Positions 24,112 to 36,275 of a stretch of 64,000 nt of DNA are shown piece after piece. The translations under genes were made by a program, and so were the position numbers. Below the pieces are notes generated by a model that saw only the letters and a program-made list of their open reading frames with translations, searched no databases and was not told where the DNA came from. Origin of the DNA: Impatiens glandulifera (Eukaryota; Streptophyta; Magnoliopsida; Ericales; Balsaminaceae); assembly GCF_907164915.1 (NCBI RefSeq), contig NC_061863.1, positions 38,785,382 to 38,849,381 on the forward strand, given 5' to 3'. Position 1 is the first letter of the stretch. Each line of letters starts with the position of its first letter.

Positions 24112-24368
24112 TGTTAAAATCAAAGGAATGCAAAATCAACAAATTTTGTTTCTAACAAGGCTTTTTAAATAGCCTTAAACAAAATATCAGGATATTAAGG
24201 AATCATTAACTCCCTTATTTGTAAAATCAATATAATGTATAATTATTAAAATTTAGAAATTCAAAAACTAAATCATAATTGAAGAATTAATATTAAATGA
24301 AATAGTTTCACCTCATCATCTAATGCTAATGTGATTCTACTTTCTTCGCTGTTTCTTTTCAGTCAACA
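24112..24368 (-). repeat. Copia A 5' LTR
   Basis: Starts TGTTAAAATC and ends AGTCAACA on the plus strand, followed by the target duplication CACAT (24369-24373). Partner of 12397-12613. Confidence 0.8.
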
Positions 24369-24787
24369 CACATCTTGTTATTAGCTTGATGTTAACACTA
24401 ATTAGTTTATGAATATTCAAGAACACAACATCAATATTTCAAAATCTTATCTTCAACCTCAAATTGTTCAAGCTTGTTCCATCATGAGTTTAAAGAGATA
24501 TTAAAATAAAATATAATATATATGTACAAGATATTATTATAATATTATAAATTATAATAATATTATTATTATATTATTCATTTTCTTGTAAGTATAGTAT
24601 AATGTATATAATTTAGTATAATATTTAATAAAATTTCTCTTCATTCTTCATATTATTTAATGAGTTACAATAAATAAATAAATAAATATGTATATATATA
24701 TATATATTTATTTACAATAATAAATCCTTAAAAAAAAGTGAAGTATTTACTAGTCATATAATATTGTTATTTTTAATTATTCTTATT

Positions 24788-24838
<51 letters not shown>
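24788..24838. repeat. (TA)n microsatellite
   Basis: Uninterrupted TA run. Confidence 0.95.
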
Positions 24839-24842
<4 letters not shown>

Positions 24843-26964
24843 TTGAAAGGAATTAATGAGTATTTTAAACCTAGTAATCATTGACTTTATTCTTTTTGTC
24901 CGCAAAAATATGGGTTAGGTAATCCTAAAATGTCTTGTCAATTAGTTATGATGTCAAAATATTTGACGATTCCCACTTATTTTTGCTTTGGTTGAAATTT
25001 TAATATATATACAGTATTTATAAATGTTGGATTGTTGACTTGTTTATTTAAAATGTCACGTATTTCATATTGATTTATTTATATGTTGAATAATATAGTT
25101 ATATTAAATGCATTTTCATTATTTATGTGGTTAATATAAGTAAACGTGAAAAATGAAATCCCTTATACTATGCATAGAAGGAAGACGCTTATAATATCTA
25201 TACAATCTAAGGCAAAAACAAGAACAAAACAATCATCAACTATAGCTTAATGCATCCGGATATTATCAAAGAAGTTCACTTTTCTTTTTCTAAGATTAAT
25301 TTCTTATAATATATGTTTGTGTCAATCAAAAGTTTGTGGTATCTGACCTGTTTTGCTAAGTAACTATAACTATATTTTTCTTCAAAAAAACTAATAAATA
25401 GTCAATTTTTGTAATTTTACTTGTTATAAAATTTAATATACAAAAAAAAAAAAAAGCATTCAGGCACTTTGACCAATTTTATCATCTGTTCTTATATGTA
25501 TACACATTATTCAAATAAATAAGATATTAAGTTCTTTATTTATAGGTTACTTTCCACTAAATTTGGCCTACTAGCCACTTTCCAAATAAATCAAGGATGA
25601 CAAGTATTATTTGGTAATTGTTGCCTTAGGCCTAATTAGATTCTAAATAAACACGCATTATAGAGTAGAACACTATACATTGTTTGGAAACGTTTAGATT
25701 CGGAGCTTCACTCCAATTTAGGTATTTTCAAATACCGTCTATAAAAACAATAATAAAAAATTTTATTTTTGTTGTGGTGTGAATTGCGTTAAAATAGGAT
25801 ACTCCAAATTCGGGGGTCAAGGAGTTTTATAAAATATTCTTTAATTATATTTGATCAAATCTAATAACATGTAACCTATACATATAATGCAACTTATAAA
25901 TTACATTTGTAAAAAAAAATGTATGAGCATGTAGAAATTAACATATTAAGTAGCTCATCAAGTGGTAAATGATATATCTAAGAGAATGTCAATCACACTA
26001 AATTAAAATAAGCTGTTTTAAATAAGGTTATTACAAGAAATTTTGTTAGTTTTTCTAAAGTATAAAAAACATTCTTCCATAAAAGAAAAGGTTGTAAATG
26101 TTAAACTCTCTTCAATATGGGTTGTCAATGGAGTGACTAAGTTGGTATTTCCATTTTTGGATTTGTTTTTCCTTTATTTTATTTTGTTTTTAAATGAAAC
26201 AATTTTTAAAATTTTGTTGATGTAAAATAGTGATTTATTTATAGTATATTAAATAAGTTGTTCATATCTCAATTAAAGCCTTCTACAAGTTTGGTTTGGA
26301 TGAATATTGTAAAGTGTTTTTGATTAACAAAAAAATAATATAATTTGAACCTAACGTAATCAAACATTCAAAGTAAAGACCGCAATTAGCGATGAGTTAA
26401 ACTTTTATATTTATCTATAAGCAATCTTTTAACATATTCATTTTAATTTATAAATAATCACTTCTTTTTTTTTAAATTCTTTTGTGTGTAATTTGCCTAT
26501 GCTATGGATTTTATTATATATTATGTTCTTTTTATATCATTTTGATTAACAATAGTTATAGAATTAATTCTTTGAAAACCAATTTCTTAATGAAATAAAT
26601 AATTTGATTAAATATAAGTAAACCACATAAAAAAATCCCTAAATAATGAGTTGATTTAATATTTACTATTAATTTGAAGTAAAACTAATTTGTTGTACAG
26701 TATTTTAAGTTTTTCAAAAACAATTTTTTTAACTTTATTTTAATTAAATTTTAAATAAAAAGACATTTTAGTAATTCATTTTAAGAAAAAACCAATAACT
26801 TAATTTTTTTATTAAACAATTTTTTTATATAAAAAAATCCATAAAAATTTAAAAGAGAAAAAAAAGACCAAACAAGCTAATAAGAGAAGAAGTGTGTCAC
26901 ATGAGCTTTTTGGACAACAGCCTAAAAATAAGGTTCGCTAGTCAAAATCACAAAGGTTGTACCT

Positions 26965-26980
26965 CACGTGCATACACGTG
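26965..26980. promoter_or_regulatory. Paired G-boxes (CACGTG)
   Basis: Two perfect palindromic CACGTG cores, at 26965-26970 and 26975-26980, are spaced one helical turn apart. CACGTG is the core bound by plant bHLH/bZIP factors. No adjacent gene is recognised, so function is unproven. Confidence 0.35.
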
Positions 26981-27396
26981 ACTTTTGCTTACTAAACAAG
27001 GTATTTGACAGACTACTTTTTACTTCTTACTTTTATTGTTATATCATTTTCAAAAAATTAAATGTCAAACTTAAAATTAAATAATTTGTCATCTCATTTA
27101 AAATTCAGCTTGTTTTGTGATTCAATTTAAAATGTAATTATATATTTTATTCAGATAAAAATTTGTATCCAAAAAATGTATGAATATAATCTCACACAAT
27201 CCTTCATTTGATCTTACATAAATAAGTGAATGTCCTATGTTTTGTAATTTTAAGTTTAATAAAAATAGTTAATTTCAGGAGAAGATTGATTTTATAAAAA
27301 TTGTTGACACCAAATAGGATAATTTCAAAGAAAACTAGTGTAATCTTTGAAGATCAATAATAACCCTAGGCTAGTTCTTCTTCCACATTTAACTTA

Positions 27397-28539
27397 GGTG
27401 GTGTTTGTTGTATGATATTAGTTATATAAGTATTAATTGTAAGGGGTATAAATTGTAAAGGGGTATTAAGAGGTATAAGTTATATATGTTATTTGTATTT
27501 TGTTGAAAATATAAGAGAGTTATAAATTGTATAGATTTTATAATTGTGTGTTTGGTTGATAGTATAAAAATGTTGTATAAAATGTAAAAGACATTTTTAC
27601 CCTTTATATTTATATAAATTTAATTTAATTATTAAATTAATATTTATTTAATTTTTTTATTTCTCTCCATTCATGTGTTTTTTAATTATTGTTTGTAGTT
27701 TGTAAACACATTCTATGTTATGTTATAAAATTTGGTTAACAAAGTAGATCTTTGATCAAGTTGAATATTAAAATTTTACTTTTTACATGTAGTTCTTTTA
27801 TTATTTTAATTATTTGTTTATGGAAAATTTTAAAATGTTTTAAATCTCATTTAAGAATCAATATTCATACTATTATAACTTTAGTAATAAGTATTATTTT
27901 TTTTACCTTATTTAAGATTATATATCTAGTTGATAAAGAAAATGATTGACAACCAAGTTACACACAACTCACATAATGAATAAGATTGTCATATTAAATT
28001 TTACCACAATATATTAAATTATCTTATATATTTTATAACACCAACAACTTATTTAAATTTTTATTTATTTAATATTTAATATTATATATATTTAAATAGA
28101 ATCTAGTTCTAATATATATTTTTTAATAATTTTAACATTTCTGGAATTGTGGGAATAAATGAGTAATAAGATTAACTTCTTATATACATTCAGGAAAGTA
28201 TATATAACTAAAAAAAAGTTGTAAGTATAACTAAAAAAAGTTGTAATTAAGATAACATAGAGGACTAAAAAAAACATAATCAAAATGTAAGGATAAATAT
28301 GAAAATAAGCTTTCATTGTAAAAACATAAATAAAAATATAAGGATAAATATGGAAGATGTATTTTTATACAGGTTTGTAACTGGTTCAATTAGGTACAAG
28401 TTTGTACCTAGTTTGAAGTATAAATTATATAATTTGTAAATATTATTTATATAAGATATTCAACCAAACACTTAATTAAATTTACTGTTAGTATTATTGT
28501 ATTATATCTACAGTTTAATCCCTCTTAACAAACACTACC
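27397..28539. mobile_element. PIF/Harbinger-like non-autonomous element
   Basis: The inverted ends GGTGGTGTTTGTT and AACAAACACTACC (one mismatch) are flanked by a TTA duplication (27394-27396, 28540-28542), as in PIF/Harbinger and Tourist-type elements. Secondary inverted words GTGTTTGGTTGA and TCAACCAAACAC occur inside. The 1.1-kb interior is AT-rich and shows no DDE transposase, so the element is non-autonomous or decayed. Confidence 0.7.
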
Positions 28540-28542
28540 TTA

Positions 28543-31500
28543 TTGTATAACAAATCAACTGACATTAAATGTCTTTTTAATCAAATTATGTTGAAAATCT
28601 TCATTACAACTATTAAACATGGTGTGCCCACACTACACGTCCCCCAAACACTAATCATCAACACACATAAGTTATAAATATCTAAAAACACACATTTTAA
28701 GCTAATGTTCTTCTAACAACAATTCCATATATTAATATTGATTGTGAACTATCTGAACAAATCAAGATATGTTTATCTCATGAGATCACCCTTGCCCATA
28801 GCAATTATGTTGGTTTGAAAGTCCAATACCATTTTAGATAGAGGTGCCTCGGTAAATGTTGTAATGTTGTGCATTTGTTAGCCAACACGATCTCACCAAA
28901 TTGAAAAGGTGAGAATATTTAAAATGTCTTACCCATATGAAATTCAACATCGGTTTATTCGTTCGGATTATCACATACTAATTTCGAGAGAATAAATAAA
29001 GAAAGCATGAAAGTAAAAAAATAAAGACGCACAAGTTCTTAATCAATACTAAAATTAATTATGTCTTTAGATAATAGTTTAATCTTCGGAAAAACTAATA
29101 CGAAACTCTCCAACACCAAACCACAAATCCATGTAAGAGCCAAGCTTTAAAAGAATCACAAATAGAATCACAATATTTGCATGATTACAACCAATTAATA
29201 GAGAAGATTTCAATTTATATATTAATATTGATTCTATAGTTAAGTTTTGCCCATTACACTTAACTATAAATAGATTAAAGAAGATAAATTGAAACTTTGG
29301 TGAGAAATTTAAGTATATTTTAGAATGAATATTTATTGAGTATGCATAATCTTGTCCGTTGAACTGGTATGTGATTAGATATGTTATTTGTATTTCAGCC
29401 TCCAATACTAATAAAAATAAATATATATATAAAATTATCAATATATTTATTTTTGGAATGACCTAAAATTGAACTTAACAGAATAATAATAATTCGTAAA
29501 ATAGATCTGGACAAGTATGATAAACAATCTCTCTTAATTTGTTATTCATGATGTTTTAGTTGTTTTTGCTGTTAATTTTTTTAAAAATATTTTGGTTGGT
29601 TTATGATAATGAACTTTTTTTTCATTGTTACAATCTTCAACACTTTGTAAGTGTCTCTGTACTAAATAAATAAATAAATATCAAATTCTATTAATAAAAG
29701 AAATACAGAATACACATGCATTTTTTTTCATTTGCTTCATTGTTTATCCTTTTTTAATTTGCTATGTGCATTTATCTATATATTATCAAATAATTTAATT
29801 ATATGATTTATTATTTTGTCGGTAATAGACCCAGGTGGTATATCTTAAAAAAATACATTTCTCATTGCTATAACGAACTAACATGTTAAAAAAATAAATA
29901 CTTATACAACTACTATTAATTTTATAATTAATAAAAACAAAGTAAAAATAAAATAATAAATATTTATAATAGTTTTTAAAGATTAAAAATAAAAAAAACT
30001 TCCATGTCATCAGTGGGACCCATTAACATCCGGTCCACATGATTCTGTAATCAGGAGCGGCCCACATGATTGCCGTGAGTACAATCCTAAGCGTCGGTGT
30101 GCCGACACTCACCACTCACCGACAGTCACCGGTCGGAGCGGTCGTATAATTGCCGGAAAATTATTATTAAAACTCACATTTGTTTGATTTAAGGTTATTT
30201 GAAAAGAATAAAAAACCTAATTTGTAACTTGTAAGAAAAATAATCTTGTTTGACCATTTAGGCCGGTTTCAGATTAGGGTTTTGCAAAAAAAAATCTAAG
30301 AGAGGGAAAAAAGTAATAATTGGTGATGATTTTGAGGATGTAATAATTATTTTTGATAAAAAAAATTTAAAAGGTATTAATATATATGAATAAAATAAAA
30401 AATAATAATTTTAAATAAAGGGTATTTTAGTATTTGGGTTAATGAAATGAGTGATATAATTGTTGAGAAGTGATTGATTGGAAAATTAATTTTTAATGAA
30501 TTTTTTAAAATTCCAAAAAAAACACGACCTTAGTTCATTAAAAAACTGTTTAGTTACGCTTTCTAAAGTTAAAATAAAAATATGTTATTGGAATAATTAA
30601 TAGATGAGTGTGATAAATATAACTTTAAATAAATTAACTTACTAATAAATGTAGCTACTTTTGTATCTTAATTATATATAATTATTGTAAGCATTTTAAG
30701 ATTTGAAGGAGTATGTATTAGGTGATTTGTATATGAAATTAGTCGACTATGTGTATTTGCATTTTTAAATGACATTTTAAGTCATAAATGAATTTGAAAA
30801 TATCTACCTGACATAAAGACTCCTTTGCTGCCTTGAATTTCTAAGTAGGGTTAGGTTGGAAAAAACATTTAATAAATATTGTGGAATAATTGTTTTTCCC
30901 TCGGTAGTATACTAAAATGAAAAAATACAAACTGAATAACCAGCATCAAGTTCAAACATAAACAAATCAAATTTAACGTGAAAAAAGCAGTAAAGATAAA
31001 CTACGGGACCAATAAGCCGAAAAACATATTCAATATAACTATATTCTAGTGAATTTCGCAAAAATATAGTCTAATTAACAATCTAGATGTTCACTAATAC
31101 AAAAATTTTGTCATTGATAGTGGATTACAAGAACAAGAAATACATATCTAATCGAATTGGAATGCTCAAACGAGTCTATGAGAGAAGTCCAAACAAAGAT
31201 TTAGACTAATTTGATTGTAAGAATGTCGCGAGGGTTTACCACTTGTGATAATTCGAGATAAAATTGATACCATTTAATTGTGCATCTCGCCGAAACTCTA
31301 AGTATTTAACCATACATTTATTTATTTTCTATCTCTAATTACTTTGTTATATCCTTATATTTAATAGTTCTCGTCTTCTTTCTCTAAACAACTATTCGGA
31401 TTAAGAAGACTTTTATTTTATTTTGGGATTTTAACTCTTATTGTCTAAGCCCATCATGAGCTGAACCTAACAAGTTACTCTATGGTAAGCTTCAACCAAA

Positions 31501-32155
31501 GTCTTAGCGGTAGTACACTCCCTCAAGACCATGTGACTTGACACACTAATGATGCACCATCCGACTTGATCGCTTTATGATGTCTATAAATGCGCCCAGC
31601 CTAAAGGCATCTTAACCGAAGGATAAATTGACCAATCCAATAGACCAGATCAAGGCGTCGTTGACCTTTTTCTCCAACGCAAAAATTGAGTCGCGATTGA
31701 GTTATCCACGTGACTACCCACTCACTTCCGCTATCTGTTATTTGTAAGAGAGCTCACCGCCACTTGTGACAGCCGACACTCACCAAAAAAATGCGAAAAT
31801 AATTTGTTGTGTTTATTTAAACTCATTCCTTAAACAATTTTATTCTTTTTTTAGAAAATGACATTGTGCTATTTTATTTTAGACAAATCATAACTTTATT
31901 AAAGACATAAACTGAGTTTCAAATAACTGAATTCCAGAATAAATAAATAACAAACAATTGAATTACAGACAAGTCATTAAACAATAACTATTTGAACCTT
32001 ACTTTCCTTGTAATGATTTTATGGCGGATATTCCACCTTTAATTGAGTTTTCAAATGCCTTCATTAATCGAAATTCCCCTCCATATATGTATTAGAGCGT
32101 TGTTATCATAAACAATATCATCTCAAACTTTTCCTTCTGTTATCTTATTCATGCT
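28543..32155. other. Intergenic stretch without recognisable genes
   Basis: AT-rich DNA. A short GC-richer patch (about 30025-30165, repeated ccgac/cggtc words) and another around 31450-31790 stand out, but neither yields a convincing frame. The 120-codon minus frame at 29079-29441 has no recognisable motif and is probably chance. Confidence 0.5.
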
Positions 32156-32159
32156 ATGA

Positions 32160-32375
32160 ATTCTTATATTTATTTCTCTCTAAGTTATTGTCCTTAGCCT
32201 TTTTCTTTATAAATTTTATGATTTTGTTCCATGTATCTGAAAAGTTAGTGATATTAATGTTCTGAGCAAAATTGATCCACATCTTGGATACAAAGATGCA
32301 CTCCCTAAACAGGCGGTCGATGTTTTCCTCTTTTACTACGCAGATTGGACAATTAACGTCTGAAATATTCTAATT
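32160..32375 (-). pseudogene. LINE reverse-transcriptase-associated zf-RVT fragment
   Basis: The minus frame reads NCPICVVKEENIDRLFRECI then FVSKMWINFAQ. It matches the zf-RVT pattern at the C-terminus of plant L1-type LINE polyproteins (C-P-x-C ... E-x-x-x-H-L-F-x-x-C ... W), with H replaced by R. The downstream part is frameshifted. No RT or endonuclease is seen, so it is a small dead fragment. Confidence 0.65.
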
Positions 32376-33579
32376 CTTAATTTTATTCTTTATCATTTAT
32401 AAAATTGTTTTAAAAAATGATTGTTTTGAAAAAAATAAAAATAAATATATGGGTGTGAGATTTTCTTATCACGTTGGACTTTTTCTTCTTCTAGGATTGA
32501 TTAGAAAAGCTTTGTGCCAAATTCTTAAGAACTCAACTAGATCCCTAACAAGTTGTTTGAAATTCAATTAAGATATTCAAAACTTATCGAAATCCCAAAA
32601 TTCTAGTTATTTGAAATCCAATTTTCGAGTATAAAAACTGAGTCTTCCTCTAGTTTAAGTACATCTCCCACGTCCTAAACCTCCCAGAAATATTTCTAAA
32701 CCAATTTTAGTCCTCAATTCATTACAATTCTTAAACTCAAGTTTTTAGAAAATCTCAAATTGTTATCTTTTTTTCTTTCTCAAATCTCAACCATTGATTT
32801 TTAATTTTCATATGTTCTAGCTTGAATAATTCATAAACTATTCTTTCTTGATAGGGATCCACACAGAAGTTTCTAAAATTTTCAATCAAAGTATGAAATT
32901 TTCGAGGATCACAATATTTTATAAAACAAAATCAAGTATAGATTTTAGCAGGTTCGAAATCCCCTTTGTAGATACTAAGAAAATAGCATTCTCATATTAC
33001 TATAGTCAATTTCTTGGACTTTTTTGAGGAGAGAATTTTTAGATTTTATCTGAGATTTCTCTTAAAAACTCTTGTTTAATAAAAAATAGAAAAAAAATTG
33101 TTTTTAAAATTCAAAGACTAATTTATCTTTTGAATTTAGAAGATATAATTTAGATGAGAGAATTATAGTTTAAAGAGAGTATAAAATTATATGTTAGTTT
33201 TGATATTTAAATGAATAAAAATATTAATTAAATTGTTGATATATATTTTAGTTTTGAAATAAAAACTAAATTTTATTTCAAATAATCAAACATCAAACAA
33301 GCCCAGTTGAAATGAATTGAGGGTTTTTTTTATTTTTTTAATTAATGAGAGCTAAAAGTAGAGAGGGGGATACTTACCAACCAAGTATGTATATATATAT
33401 TCCGTTCGTTAAAACTTATTTATAGTTATATTAGTTCATTAGGCTAGTATTACAAAAAAAATAAATGACAATCTAAATTCCATTCTCTCTGTTATATTTC
33501 TTTTCTCTTCATTTTTATCAAGCCCATATTAATTTTCTTCAATTTTTTAAAGCCCACTTAACATTATTTTTTGGATCCG
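32376..33579. other. AT-rich intergenic stretch
   Basis: No gene recognised. Near 33290 the text atcaaacatcaaacaagccc matches the right end of the intronic MITE at 53479-53673 (catcaaacaagccc), so one end of a related element may survive here. Confidence 0.45.
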
Positions 33580-33587
33580 AATATGGG

Positions 33588-34331
33588 TAGGGGTGGCCAA
33601 ACCTACGGATCGGATACGATCCGGTATTTCGGATCGGATATCCACTTTTATTTTTTTCAAAAATTGCGATCCGTATCCGATCCGGTATCCGACCACTATC
33701 CGATCCGAAAATACCGGATTGGATCGGATCGGCCAGTCGGATACCCGCTGATCCGATTTTTTTTCATATTTTAATTTTTTTTATATGCTAGAAAATTGAA
33801 ATTGTTCTATTAAGGATTTCAATTATGAATAATGACGATTTGAGAACATATCTAAAGGGAAATGGAAAGAAAAACAAATGAAAGAGACATATTTTTGTTT
33901 GGGTTTGTAAAGGAAAATGAGAGAAAACATAAAAAATAGGGAGATTTTGTATTTTTGTTTGGGTTTGTAAAGAAAAGAAAGGAAGAGATAGATTTTTGTT
34001 TGGTTTGTAATTGTATAATAATATTTTTATTTGGATTTGTAAAAAGAAACATGAAGGAAAATATAGGAAGAGAGAGATTTTTGGTTGGGTTTGTATTTTT
34101 TTAATTATATTTTTGTTTGAGTTTATTTATTTAATCAATTTTAAAAATGACCGGATCGGATTCGGATATCCGAAATCTTTTTTGCCCGATCCGTATCCGA
34201 TCCGGAAATCCGGTAAAAATATCGGATCGGATCAATATCCGAATCCGATCCATCGGATACGGATTTTTTCGGATCGGATCGGCCGGATCAACGGATCGGA
34301 TCTTTCGAATCGGATATTTTGGCCACCCCTA
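33588..34331. mobile_element. Non-autonomous hAT-like transposon, GGATCGGAT subterminal repeats
   Basis: The terminal inverted repeat TAGGGGTGGCCAAA (left) matches TTTGGCCACCCCTA (right) perfectly and is bounded by a perfect 8-bp target duplication AATATGGG (33580-33587, 34332-34339). Both subterminal regions (33604-33755 and 34148-34320) are dense in cggatcggat/atccgatccg. The AT-rich centre has diverged tandem copies of tttttgtttgggtttgtaaa. An 8-bp duplication indicates hAT. No transposase. Confidence 0.92.
33885..34130. repeat. Diverged tttttgtttgggtttgtaaa repeats
   Basis: Four or five loosely spaced copies of tttttgtttgggtttgtaaa with purine-rich spacers form the centre of the hAT-like element. 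Confidence 0.7.
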
Positions 34332-34469
34332 AATATGGGAGGAACTATCTAAGAGGTCAATCCAATCTTAAACCTAAATAAACTCAAAATATAAATTTAT
34401 GTAAAATAATTTGATTTGTATTAAATTTGGGTTGAGTTTATTTCGGATTGAACCGGGATTATTTAAATT

Positions 34470-34565
34470 AATGATTGAGAGAATTACGTGGCGCAATTTT
34501 ATTCGTTGAAAAATAACAAATTTTTTCTCTTCTCACTTTTTATCAGTTTTGTAGTTTATCCATGC
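34470..34565. mobile_element. Partial MITE related to the one at 47783-47953
   Basis: Shares with the left arm of the 47.8-kb MITE the ordered words aatgatt, agrgaatKacgtggc, attttattcgttgaaaaa and ttttctctt. The right inverted arm is not recognisable, so the copy is truncated. Confidence 0.5.
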
Positions 34566-34684
34566 CCTCTCTTTTCAATGCTCCTCCCGGCCAATAACAA
34601 TCAACAAGCCATTTCTTTCGTCCATCTTTTTCTTATCACAAATAAAATATTAATATTTTAATTTACATATTTAATATTGTGATA

Positions 34685-35050
34685 AAAAATGTAATCAAGA
34701 CAAAATAGGTTGAAAAAGTAAAAAAAAAACGTTAAACAGATTAAACACGTCAAAATGTGTTAAACGAGTAAAATACGTGTTAAAAACATGTAAAATAAGA
34801 TAAAAACAAGTTATATATCGGTTAAACGGGTTAAAATGATATTTATTGAGTAAAAAATAAGTTTAACTAGTCACAAACTTATTAAATTGGTAAATACGTA
34901 TTAAATATGGTATAACAAGTCGAATACTTGTGAAACGTGTTAATCAATACAACATGGGTTAAAGACTTAAAGTAAATCAAAAACGCGTTAAACAAATAAA
35001 ATATGAGTTAAACGAGATAAAAAATAAAATATTAATTTGAGTTAACCAAT
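34685..35050. repeat. Degenerate gttaaac-type short repeats
   Basis: Repeated words such as gttaaacgagtaaaatacg, gttaaacgggttaaaat and gttaaacaaataaaatatg run at intervals of roughly 18-25 bp. It may be the worn array of another transposon subterminus. No gene. Confidence 0.5.
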
Positions 35051-35699
35051 TTATACCTACGAAATATATATCCAAATCATATACTCAAACTATATTAGTG
35101 AATAATATGTAATAATATTAATTTGAATTAATATGAATGCCTAATATGAATATGGGTTGGCCTTTTTTGCTCACCCCAAATAAAGATAAGTAGGTATTAA
35201 ATTTCTTTATTTTTATCTTAAGAAACATACTGTTTAGTCCTTGGGCCTTTGGAGGTTATTTTAGTGCACCAGTACGACTATTTTATTGTAATTTAGGCCC
35301 TAAAATTATTCGATTTTGATTTTAAACCCAAATTTGTTATATTACAAAATTAAACTCCACGTCATTTAATAAAATGATATATTTCACTATAAACATCATT
35401 ATAAAAACTACTTAACTATTCTTCAATATTATATTCCAATTTTCATAATCTAAACTGGTTTCACTAAGAATCTTTCCAAAAAAAATTTTTGACAGACATC
35501 CAGTTTTCCTCAATGAACTTTATACCTTGATCTCTACAATCTTTCATATTCTTAATTTTATTAAAGAAATACAATCCGTTATTTTATTTATTAAAAAATA
35601 TAAACTATATACAAGATTATATCATTTAGATTCACTAATTTAAAGATCTCTAATATATTACTTAGGTCAACCATATATAAATAAACTCAAGATAACTAT
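35051..35699. other. Stretch beyond the 3' side of Copia C
   Basis: AT-rich. The 3' LTR of Copia C is expected here (minus strand), but no sequence matching its other end was found. Confidence 0.4.
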
Positions 35700-36170
35700 T
35701 TATTGATTACATTTATTACATCCCCGCATTTGAAGCAGGTGGGCGATGTAGGATAAGATTGGATCAAATTCTTCAAAAAAAACTCTCGGAAGCCCCTTCG
35801 TGAAGATATTCATAAGTTGAAAACGAGATGGGACATGAAGAACTCGAACTTGACTGCGTGAGAGCTTCTCACGAACAAAGTGAATGTCCATCTCAATGTG
35901 CTTGGTCCGTTCGTGTTGAACGGGATTACTAGAGAGGTAAATTGTACTCATATTATCACAGTAAACAAGAGTAGCGGTGGGAACCGAGCAATGAAGTTCT
36001 AAGAGTAAATTGAGTAGTCAACAAGTTTCCGAAACCACATTCGTAATCGCCCGTTACTTAGTCTCGACACTAGAATGGGACAAAGTGGTTTGGCGCGCCG
36101 ACTAAGAGATTAAATTATCTCCCAAGAAGACACAATAGCCAGACGTCGAACAACGTGTGTTTGGGCACTC
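35700..36170 (-). pseudogene. Copia C RNase H
   Basis: Minus frame MSTIYLSSNPVQHERTKHIE then MDIHFVREKL, RVLHVPSRFQLMNIFTKGLP. These are the Copia landmarks N-P-V-x-H-E-R-T-K-H-I-E-x-D-x-H-F-V-R and F-T-K-x-L. The upstream part is frameshifted. Confidence 0.9.
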
Positions 36171-36275
36171 ACCCCAGTCAACATCAGTGTAATTCAAAAG
36201 GGATGTAACAGAGGATGGAGACAAATGAAGGACAAATTCAAGAGTTCCTTGAATATACCGGATAATTCTTTAAAG

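Larger units (their letters stand above)
12397..24368 (-). mobile_element. Copia A: LTR retrotransposon carrying three nested insertions
   Basis: Outer element of a nested stack, transcribed on the minus strand. It is flanked by a perfect 5-bp duplication CACAT (12392-12396 and 24369-24373), starts TGTTAT and ends TCAACA. LTRs share ttaaagaattattaactcc-like text (12397-12613 and 24112-24368). The primer-binding site complementary to initiator tRNA-Met (TGGTATCAGAG, minus strand) is at 24099-24109. Gag, integrase, reverse transcriptase and RNase H fragments follow in Copia order right to left. Removing the solo LTR, the TRIM-like element and Copia B leaves about 4.6 kb, normal for Copia. Stops and frameshifts make it non-functional. 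Confidence 0.85.
24374..27393. other. AT-rich intergenic stretch
   Basis: No gene recognised. It contains a (TA)n tract at 24788-24838, a short poly-A at 25444-25456 and a pair of CACGTG G-boxes at 26965-26980. ORFs here are short and compositionally random. Confidence 0.6.

Noticed and set aside
29079..29441. 120-codon minus-strand ORF rich in I, L, F and Y
   Set aside because: No recognisable motif, AT-driven composition and no supporting neighbours; probably chance.
30190..30550. Possible MITE bounded by ttaaggttatttg and ccttagttcattaa
   Set aside because: The ends do not form a convincing inverted repeat and no target duplication was found.
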